DNA of 9,343 nucleotides from Phycisphaerales bacterium. Lineage in GTDB: Bacteria; Planctomycetota; Phycisphaerae; Sedimentisphaerales; Anaerohalosphaeraceae. The stretch's first letter is position 1. Every line of letters starts with the position of its first letter. The notes under the pieces are model-generated. The model saw nothing but the letters and a program-made list of their open reading frames with translations, did not search any database and was not told where the DNA came from. The stretch lies in NCBI GenBank assembly GCA_003152975.1, contig PMBP01000497.1, positions 1 through 9,343 of the forward strand, read 5' to 3'. The position numbers were made by a program, and so were the translations under genes. This document shows, in pieces, positions 4,184-9,343 of this stretch.

Positions 4184-6146
4184 CACCCTCGAGATTGCCG
4201 AAGCGGCCGGGCTGCTGGGCGTGTCGCTACGGACGCTGCAGCACCGGTGCGCGATGGGGCAGGTTAACGGGGCTGTCAAAAAGGACAGCGGCTGGCTGAT
4301 CCCCCGTAGCTCCGATACGCGGCTTGCAGGCGTCACTGCCCCGGAGTGCCGGGGCCTGGAACGGCTGGGCGAGGTGGCGGCGGATAAACTTGCAGAGGCG
4401 CAGCGCAAGGCGGGGATCCTTACTGCGGCCGAAGAGTTTGCCGCGTCGGCCGTGCGCGAGGGGGGGAACCGAAGCAACGCGATCGCGGCCTTTTGCCTGG
4501 CGCGGCAGATCGGGACCAACACCTTTTACCGGTGGCGGCAGGCGTGGCGGACTTTCGGGATAATGGGGCTCGTCGATTCGCGGGGGAAGGGCAAATTCGA
4601 GACCGACACGATCTCCGTGGCGGCGTTCGATTGGTTCAAATCCACCTGGCTGGATTCCCGGCAGCCGACGGTCAAGATGGTTTGGCAGGCGATGGCGTTA
4701 CACAATCAACAGTACAACCAGGGATGGCAAATCCCGAGTTTGAGGACGATGTATGAGCTTGTTGATCGAAAGATTCCGCTTCCCGTCCAGGTCCTGCACC
4801 GCCAAGGGCAGGCGGCCTACGAGGCTCGATGTGCGCCGTATGTTCTGACCGATCCGGACTCCATCGAGCCGGGATCGGTGTGGATCGGCGACCATCACGA
4901 ACTGGATATCAAAATACAATATCGCGGGAAATGGACAAGGCCCTGGCTGACGGCCTGGGAGGATCGGCGGAGCCGGACGATCGTAGGGCACACTATCTCC
5001 CTATCGCCCAACCAGACAACGATCATGCTGGCTTTCAAGGCCGGCTGCGAGAAATACGGTCCCCCGGACGCGGTTAAGATCGACAACGGCAAGGATTACG
5101 ATAGCCAGATGTGGACGGGGACTACCAAGAACCGCAGACGGGTCCTGGCCAAGGGGTATCTCGACGAGGCCGGGGTGTGCGGGATCTACGCGATGATGAA
5201 TATCGCGGTCAGCTTTGCAATTCCTTACCATCCGCAATCCAAACCGATCGAGCGGTTTTTTGCCACATTCGAAAGCCAGTTCTGTAAGGCATTCCCCACC
5301 TATTGCGGTTCGCGGACGGACCGAAAGCCCGAGGATCACCAGGAGTTTCTCGGCACCCGCAAGGCCGCCGACGGGGCCTATACGATCGAGAGCTTGACGC
5401 CGATGGTCGATCGCTATGTCGCGGCCTACAACGCAACGGCGCATACGGGGCAGGGAATGGAGGGCCACTCGCCCAACGAGGTGATGGCCACGCGCAAGAG
5501 TCGGCGGGTGTTGGTCGATGGCGTGCTGGATCTACTCTGCCGGGTCTGGAGCGGGGAGCTGACCGTGGGGAAGAACGGCGTACAATTCAAGGGACTGTGG
5601 TTTGGCCAATATTCCACGGCCCTCCTGATGCACCAGGGCCGAAAGGTCCGCGTATCCTACGACCCGGGGGATCTCACGAGCGTGCAGGTCTATGATGCGG
5701 CGAGCTGGCAATTTATCACGACCGCCGAACAGGCCCGCCTTGTCGGCTATGGCGCTGGGGCGGATGAAGAGGCCCTGCGCGAAGCGATGACGGCCAAGGC
5801 CCGGGCCCGCAAGATCGTCAAGGGATTCCGTAAGGCATCCCGAACGGCCAACATGGACCTGACGAGCTTGACGATCGAAACGATGGAATCGAGAACGAAT
5901 CCGGACCCGGCCCCGACTGCGGCGCCCGCGATGCGGCCGGCGGCGTCGGTGATTTCGAACCACACGGCCATCCCCGTCCGCAAGGCGGCGGGCGCCGAAC
6001 AGGTGACGCATGTGACGGACCTGGGGCTGGACTGGCGGGATCTTAAGCAGGGCGGCAACGAACCGACGGCGGATTATGGGTTTGATTTCCGCAAGATGAA
6101 ACAGCGAGAGGAACCGGTGGACCTGCGGCTATTCGATAATGGATGA
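4152..6146 (+). CDS. A: Mu-type DDE transposase A
   Basis: This 664-aa protein (MuA is 663 aa) cuts and joins the element ends to target DNA in replicative transposition. Residues about 12-55 form a MerR/excisionase-like helix-turn-helix (LEIAEAAGLLGVSLRTLQHR). A second HTH lies near 105-140 (AIAAFCLARQ to FYRWRQAW). The RNase H-like core holds D247 (in GDHHELD), D311 (in KIDNGKDY) and E367 (in SKPIERFF). The D-E gap of 56 residues equals that of MuA (D336-E392). Residues about 458-530 match the beta-barrel Mu_transpos C domain, and the basic C-terminal part fits the region that contacts B. ATG at 4152 overlaps the preceding gene by 32 nt. ATG at 4167, with GGAAA 6-10 nt before it, is an equally plausible start. 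All catalytic residues are present and no frameshift is seen. Confidence 0.95.
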   Translation: MRKPIMSIIADTLEIAEAAGLLGVSLRTLQHRCAMGQVNGAVKKDSGWLIPRSSDTRLAGVTAPECRGLERLGEVAADKLAEAQRKAGILTAAEEFAASAVREGGNRSNAIAAFCLARQIGTNTFYRWRQAWRTFGIMGLVDSRGKGKFETDTISVAAFDWFKSTWLDSRQPTVKMVWQAMALHNQQYNQGWQIPSLRTMYELVDRKIPLPVQVLHRQGQAAYEARCAPYVLTDPDSIEPGSVWIGDHHELDIKIQYRGKWTRPWLTAWEDRRSRTIVGHTISLSPNQTTIMLAFKAGCEKYGPPDAVKIDNGKDYDSQMWTGTTKNRRRVLAKGYLDEAGVCGIYAMMNIAVSFAIPYHPQSKPIERFFATFESQFCKAFPTYCGSRTDRKPEDHQEFLGTRKAADGAYTIESLTPMVDRYVAAYNATAHTGQGMEGHSPNEVMATRKSRRVLVDGVLDLLCRVWSGELTVGKNGVQFKGLWFGQYSTALLMHQGRKVRVSYDPGDLTSVQVYDAASWQFITTAEQARLVGYGAGADEEALREAMTAKARARKIVKGFRKASRTANMDLTSLTIETMESRTNPDPAPTAAPAMRPAASVISNHTAIPVRKAAGAEQVTHVTDLGLDWRDLKQGGNEPTADYGFDFRKMKQREEPVDLRLFDNG

Positions 6147-7275
6147 ACTACTCAAGGGTCTTGAGCAGGATGCTCGGACCATTACGGAACGGACTCCCAT
6201 GAATCACGATGAAGCGATACAAACCGGACTGCGGCTGGGCCAGTTCATTACCGAAAACAACCTGACGCAGGCGACCGTCGCTCGCAGGATCGGGGTATCG
6301 ACGGGGGTGATCAGCCAGTTTGTCGGGGGTAAGTACGAGGTCAAGGACCTGACGGAGCTGGCGGCCAAGGTGGTGCAATACATCAACAGCTTCGCCCGCC
6401 GTTCGAAACGCGATAAAACGGGGTTTGTCGAGACGAGCGTGGCCAAGACGATCTTTGCCGTCATCGAACAGACGGAGGCCGCCAGCGACGATAACGAGGG
6501 CCGAATCAGCGTGATCGTCGGCGACGCCGGACACGGCAAGAGCGTGTGCCTGCGTCAGTTCGCGGCGGTCAACCCCAACAGCATCTACGCGGTGGTCGAT
6601 GAAACGATGAATACCCAGGCGATCTTTATGGAGATCGCCAAGGCGCTGGTGGGGCGTGGGATCAAACTGGATCTGGACTGTTCGATGCGAAAGCTCATCG
6701 AGCAGATGGCCGCATCGATCGGGAATCGGTCGATGATCGTGATGCTCGACGAGGCCTCGGCCCTGCGGGTCAAACAGCTCAACCAGCTTCGCCAAGTGAT
6801 CACGGTGCGGTGTCGGTGCCCGCTCGTTCTGTCGGGTAACTCCCAACTACTGCGGACGGTCAACAAGCAGCCCACTGAACGCGGTTACGACGCCTCGCTC
6901 GATCAGTTTTACTCTCGCCTCGTCGTGGTGCTGGACCTGGACGCGGAGGCTTCCGCCAGTGGCCGGGATGGCGGCGGAACCTATACGGCCGACGATATCC
7001 GAAAACTGTATGCGGGCGGGGTGCGATTGACGACCGACGGCGTCGAGATGCTGCGGCGGATCGCCCGCACGCCGGGATCGGGACGCCTGCGGACCTGCAG
7101 CAACATCATCTCGATCCTGCTGACCAGCTCCGTGGCGATGTCAGGCAAGGTCGATTCGACAATCATCATCGCGGCGATCAAGCAACTGCGGCTGCCGGTG
7201 CTGGGACGGCTGTCGGTCCGAGTGGATAGCCCGGTCGAAGCAGAAGAGGAATCGGCGGAAGCGAAAACGGCGTAA
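6139..7275 (+). CDS. B: Mu-type AAA+ target-selection ATPase B
   Basis: A 378-aa ATPase (MuB is 312 aa) that binds target DNA, delivers it to transposase A and mediates target immunity. An N-terminal Cro-like HTH (residues about 38-60, LTQATVARRIGVSTGVISQF) is as in MuB. Walker A is GDAGHGKS (128-135, K134). Walker B is MIVMLDEA (D204/E205), followed by LVLSGN, a sensor-1-like segment (SGN). The C-terminal domain (about 290-360) is helical and basic. The ATG overlaps the stop of A by 8 nt. A second ATG at 6199 would give a protein about 20 residues shorter that starts nearer the family's usual N-terminus. After the stop, the whole gap to the next gene is a 9-bp phased repeat. Gene order A-B is characteristic of Mu-like elements. 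Confidence 0.92.
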   Translation: MDELLKGLEQDARTITERTPMNHDEAIQTGLRLGQFITENNLTQATVARRIGVSTGVISQFVGGKYEVKDLTELAAKVVQYINSFARRSKRDKTGFVETSVAKTIFAVIEQTEAASDDNEGRISVIVGDAGHGKSVCLRQFAAVNPNSIYAVVDETMNTQAIFMEIAKALVGRGIKLDLDCSMRKLIEQMAASIGNRSMIVMLDEASALRVKQLNQLRQVITVRCRCPLVLSGNSQLLRTVNKQPTERGYDASLDQFYSRLVVVLDLDAEASASGRDGGGTYTADDIRKLYAGGVRLTTDGVEMLRRIARTPGSGRLRTCSNIISILLTSSVAMSGKVDSTIIIAAIKQLRLPVLGRLSVRVDSPVEAEEESAEAKTA

Positions 7276-7278
7276 CTG

Positions 7279-7308
7279 ATCCACAGATTACACAGATTAC
7301 ACGGATTT
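7279..7308 (+). repeat. 9-bp phased interspersed repeat, copy C
   Basis: After ATC come CACAGATTA (7282-7290), CACAGATTA (7291-7299) and CACGGATTT (7300-7308). With a few flanking bases it fills the 37-nt gap between the stop of B and the start of the next gene. It shows that the repeat has spread into, or been kept within, a phage operon. Confidence 0.7.
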
Positions 7309-7312
7309 TAAT

Positions 7313-7942
7313 ATGGGTTTAACGATCAATAAGGGACAGATTCGATTGTTTCAGGTGGCCGTAAGGGTCGCAGGAATCCGCGACGAGGTCGGGGACGGCA
7401 GATACCGGACCTTCCTGAAACAATTCCAGAAATCGAAAACGAAGGGCTGCGAGCATGCCAACGAACTGACTCCGGATCAATTGGATGAAGCGTTGGCGAT
7501 CTGCGAGGCCATGGGGTTTCGGGCCAACGGGAAATCAGACAGTTATTACCGCGACAAGGTCGCGATGCAAAACACCGATCCCAATCGGGCGACACCGCCT
7601 CAACAGTCGGCGCTGCGGCATCTCTATCAGGATCTGGGCTGGCATGACTATCAGTTTCGCGGGTTTGTGGATCAGTTTACCAAGGGCCGGTCCAAATCCG
7701 AATTGACCCTGACTCGTCAGGACGCCTGGCAACTGACCGAGGCGCTCAAGGCGATGCTGCTGCGACAGACGGGAATCAAGGCACGAAACCTCAAAGACAT
7801 ACAGTCATGCATGGAGGCAAAAAACGATGAGCAAGGAACGGATCAAATCGGACATCAATCTGACAGTGATGGGGTGCGAGAATCTGGAGAGGGCGGACTC
7901 GCTGCTGAGACAGATCGGCGACCTGCAACTGCAAATCCATGA
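7313..7942 (+). CDS. gemA: GemA/gp16-family protein (DUF1018)
   Basis: A 209-aa protein. Two related halves match the layout of the Mu gp16/GemA family: residues about 5-70 (GQIRLFQVAVRVAGI, GRYRTFLKQF, LTPDQLDEALAICEAMGF) and about 94-150 (TPPQQSALRHLYQDLGW, FRGFVDQF, LTRQDAWQLTEALKAML). GemA of Mu is reported to modulate host genes and DNA supercoiling; the role of this homologue is inferred. The first 165 residues are typical. The last 39 (from KNDEQGTD) are polar, low in hydrophobics, and encoded within the start of gam in another frame, a 116-nt overlap. No strong Shine-Dalgarno precedes the ATG because the gap is a 9-bp repeat; CGGA is the only match. Between B and gam it sits in the expected early region. 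Confidence 0.8.
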   Translation: MGLTINKGQIRLFQVAVRVAGIRDEVGDGRYRTFLKQFQKSKTKGCEHANELTPDQLDEALAICEAMGFRANGKSDSYYRDKVAMQNTDPNRATPPQQSALRHLYQDLGWHDYQFRGFVDQFTKGRSKSELTLTRQDAWQLTEALKAMLLRQTGIKARNLKDIQSCMEAKNDEQGTDQIGHQSDSDGVRESGEGGLAAETDRRPATANP

Positions 7943-8363
7943 CGAGGAGGCGATCTGTAAATCCTCCGTCGATGCGGCCACGGCCGCGATGCAAAAGGCG
8001 GTGGCCCCGATGCAGGAACGGATCGGGCTGTATTCGCAGGCGCTGGAGGCCTTTGCCGTGGCCAACCGCAAGGATGTTTTCGGCGACAAAAAGAGCGTCA
8101 AGCTGCAGCATGGCCAGATGGGCTGGCGCCAGAGCGCCAAGACGACGATCGGCGAGAGCACGATCAAGCTGATCAAGCGATTCTTCAAGGATAAGGTCGC
8201 CGATCTGATCGAGGCCAAAGAGTCGGTCCGCAAGAAGGACCTGGCCAAACTGACCGAGGCGGAGCGAACGCGGATCGAGGTTTTCACCACGGTCACCAAC
8301 CCGTTCTTTGTCGAGTCGAATATACCGGAAGCGGTGGATTATCAGGCGGGGGATGGGAAGTGA
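7827..8363 (+). CDS. gam: Host-nuclease inhibitor Gam
   Basis: A 178-aa protein, about the size of Mu Gam (174 aa). Gam dimers bind double-strand DNA ends and shield them from exonucleases such as RecBCD; the family is related to Ku. A long N-terminal coiled coil (residues about 18-80, ERADSLLRQIGDLQLQI to QALEAFAVA) is followed by the family's KSVKLQHGQMGWR (89-101), a helix-rich part (110-160) and a short C-terminus. GGAGG lies 9 nt before the ATG, inside gemA, so the start is well supported despite the long overlap. The stop overlaps the next start as GTGA. The codon use is GC-rich like A and B. Confidence 0.9.
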   Translation: MSKERIKSDINLTVMGCENLERADSLLRQIGDLQLQIHDEEAICKSSVDAATAAMQKAVAPMQERIGLYSQALEAFAVANRKDVFGDKKSVKLQHGQMGWRQSAKTTIGESTIKLIKRFFKDKVADLIEAKESVRKKDLAKLTEAERTRIEVFTTVTNPFFVESNIPEAVDYQAGDGK

Positions 8364-8671
8364 ACAAAGAAATCGGACAACGCTTGAGGGAGTGGCGAAT
8401 CAGCCAAGATATAACGCAGGCGACTTTTGCGATTCTGGTTGGCTACAGGGTTCCGGGAGCAATTAGTAGAATCGAAAAGGGATTGTCTCCGCTCAATACA
8501 AATGCCATCGCTGTTATTGGGGCGAATGGTTGTGATCTAAACTGGCTGTTTACTGGCAAAGCGAAAAAGCCAGTTTGCCCGAACTGTAATTATTTTGTCG
8601 GGATTAAAGCGTTAATGAGGGCCATCTATGATGCGGAGGCTGGCGGTGACTGCGCAGCAGATCCTCACTGA
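8360..8671 (+). CDS. Cro/C1-type HTH protein with CPxC motif
   Basis: A 103-aa DNA-binding protein. The XRE-type HTH spans residues about 5-60 (IGQRLREWR, ITQATFAILVGYRVPGAISRIEKG), and NGCDLNWLFTGK is the ending often seen in phage repressors of this type. A CPNC knuckle (about residues 73-76) follows with no second pair, then a short helical tail. It starts with GTG overlapping the stop of gam (GTGA), and its end overlaps the next gene by 44 nt. It is clearly AT-richer than its neighbours, suggesting recent acquisition. As no classic c repressor is seen at the left, it may serve as a Ner- or C-like regulator; that is inference. Confidence 0.75.
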   Translation: MNKEIGQRLREWRISQDITQATFAILVGYRVPGAISRIEKGLSPLNTNAIAVIGANGCDLNWLFTGKAKKPVCPNCNYFVGIKALMRAIYDAEAGGDCAADPH

Positions 8672-9005
8672 CGATCTGGCTCGCCTCCTTCGGACCTTCG
8701 AAACTGCCGACGGGCCGATGACGGCGGTGCAGATTTCTTCCAAGCTCCGCTTGGAGGGATCGATCGAGACGCAGCGGCGGGCGGTGCGGGCGATGGTCAA
8801 GGAACTCCGCGACCACGGCCATTGGATCGTGGCGACGCTGACCGACGGCTATGCCCTGACGCGGAATGCGGGGACCTGGAAGGATTATAGCGAGGGGCGT
8901 ACCGTTGATGCCCGGCGGATCTTCTGGGAAGTGAACGATCGGAAAAAACAGATGAGCGATGGAAACCAGGGGCTATTGTTTTCCCTGGCGGGAGCGATGA
9001 AGTGA
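8628..9005 (+). CDS. Winged-helix phage protein
   Basis: A 125-aa protein. Residues about 15-80 have a winged-helix outline: LTDDLARLLRTFE, then MTAVQISSKLRLEG, a recognition helix TQRRAVRAMVKELRDHG, and a wing HWIVATLTDGYALT. The rest (81-125) is charged, with a hydrophobic end LLFSLAGAMK. GAGGG lies about 6 nt before the ATG at 8628, inside the HTH gene, which it overlaps by 44 nt. A second ATG follows at once (8631). The stop overlaps the next start as GTGA. Such small wHTH proteins are common in phage early operons; the target is unknown. Confidence 0.65.
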   Translation: MMRRLAVTAQQILTDDLARLLRTFETADGPMTAVQISSKLRLEGSIETQRRAVRAMVKELRDHGHWIVATLTDGYALTRNAGTWKDYSEGRTVDARRIFWEVNDRKKQMSDGNQGLLFSLAGAMK

Positions 9006-9202
9006 GCACTGACGGACCTATTGATGATGACCTCCGGATTGTTAGTAAGCAGACGCTTGTGTTGGCCTACCAGTCGTTGTTGTGGATGATTCGGAGTATG
9101 GAATGGGCGAATAAACAGACCGGGCTGGATTCTGGACTTTCTCCGGAATTGTTCAAAGCCACCCGGGCCCGGGACGCCCTGCGAAAGGTGCTCGATGGTT
9201 GA
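9002..9202 (+). CDS. Small hypothetical protein
   Basis: A 66-aa protein, not recognised. An acidic start (DGPIDDDLRIV) precedes a long helix TLVLAYQSLLWMIRSMEWANKQ and a second helix from SPELFKATRARDALRKVL. It starts with GTG overlapping the previous stop (GTGA) and its stop overlaps the next ATG by 8 nt, so it is embedded in the operon and probably real. No function can be given. Confidence 0.55.
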   Translation: MSTDGPIDDDLRIVSKQTLVLAYQSLLWMIRSMEWANKQTGLDSGLSPELFKATRARDALRKVLDG

Positions 9203-9343
9203 GATCCTTGGCATCCTTGCGACGGTCCTGGCGGTGGCGGGCGTGTGGCTCAATAACCGCCAGCGGATCGCGTGCTTTAAGCTGTGGATCGTCAGTAACA
9301 GCTTGAGTCTGGTGATCCATCTGGTCACGGGGATCTGGACGCT
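9195..9343 (+). CDS. PnuC-like small membrane protein (partial, cut by window end)
   Basis: The first 49 residues are visible. The start MVEILGILATVLAVAGVWLNN is a membrane helix, followed by a short basic loop (RQRIACFKLW) and a second hydrophobic stretch (IVSNSLSLVIHLVTGIW). The pattern of first helix, Asn/Arg-Gln loop, Trp and Ser-rich second helix resembles the N-terminus of PnuC-type nicotinamide riboside/mononucleotide transporters and the short relatives coded by some phages. The ATG overlaps the previous stop by 8 nt, with AAAGG about 6 nt before it. The 3' part is outside the window, so length and function cannot be judged. Confidence 0.55.
   Translation, partial: MVEILGILATVLAVAGVWLNNRQRIACFKLWIVSNSLSLVIHLVTGIWT

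Larger units (their letters stand above)
1032..9343 (+). mobile_element. Mu-like transposable phage, left part (incomplete)
   Basis: The element is defined by transposase A (4152-6146), ATPase B (6139-7275), a GemA/gp16-family protein and Gam, in the usual rightward early order. The proposed left terminus is the repeat cluster starting TG at 1032, where base composition also shifts from AT-richer to GC-richer. The right terminus, late genes and target duplication lie outside the window. A terminator at 2426-2460 leaves open the alternative that the element starts further right, between 2460 and 2710. Presence of the element is well supported; its left border is an inference. Confidence 0.65.

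Noticed and set aside
5001..5468. Leftward ORFs opposite transposase A (also at 5532-6011)
   Set aside because: The sense frame carries the complete DDE core; the antisense frames have no recognisable features or ribosome sites.
6148..6846. Leftward ORF of 232 codons opposite gene B
   Set aside because: It is a high-GC shadow of B: the sense frame has the Walker motifs, while the antisense product is His/Arg/Asp-rich without domains.
1..9343. tRNA or rRNA genes
   Set aside because: No cloverleaf with T-loop consensus and no rRNA-like stretch was noticed on either strand.

Overview
The window reads as the left (early) part of a Mu-like transposable phage or prophage, next to a stretch of probable host chromosome. 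The host cannot be named from the sequence. GC-rich coding DNA, a small zinc-ribbon plus membrane protein, and several kinds of short phased intergenic repeats suggest a GC-rich environmental bacterium, possibly of the Planctomycetes group. That guess rests on general impression only.

Positions 1-1030 are AT-richer and look like host or flanking DNA. They hold a leftward zinc-ribbon/two-helix membrane protein with a good sigma70-type promoter, a doubtful small rightward ORF, and a leftward 110-aa protein that may be translated from a leaderless mRNA. At 1031-1091 there is a dense cluster of 20-bp and 40-bp phased repeats beginning TGTATAGATTCA. It looks like the terminus of a Mu-type element, or alternatively like operators between divergent genes. 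Rightward, GC-richer genes follow: three consecutive small proteins with ribbon-helix-helix-like patterns (1136-2075), then a one-helix membrane protein whose reading frame runs on through a terminator and a repeat (2165-2722). The stretch 2400-2710 is full of perfect hairpins and appears to be a transcription boundary.

From 2710 a tightly packed rightward operon begins: an 89-aa unknown protein, a structured 152-nt leader, a CII-like DNA-binding protein, a zinc-binding unknown, transposase A (DDE residues D247/D311/E367), the AAA+ target-selection ATPase B, a GemA/gp16-family protein, Gam (DNA-end protection), a Cro/C1-type HTH protein, a winged-helix protein, a 66-aa unknown and the start of a PnuC-like membrane protein cut by the window edge. 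Most neighbours overlap by 4-50 nt, so they are probably co-transcribed and translationally coupled.

Together A and B would carry out replicative transposition, Gam would protect free DNA ends, and the many small DNA-binding proteins would set the lysis/lysogeny and early-transcription switch. The least ordinary parts are the phased-repeat terminus, the run of RHH-like proteins ahead of A, the 7-bp and 9-bp phased repeats that fill gaps just before start codons, and the hairpin-rich leaders at 2400-2710 and 2980-3131.
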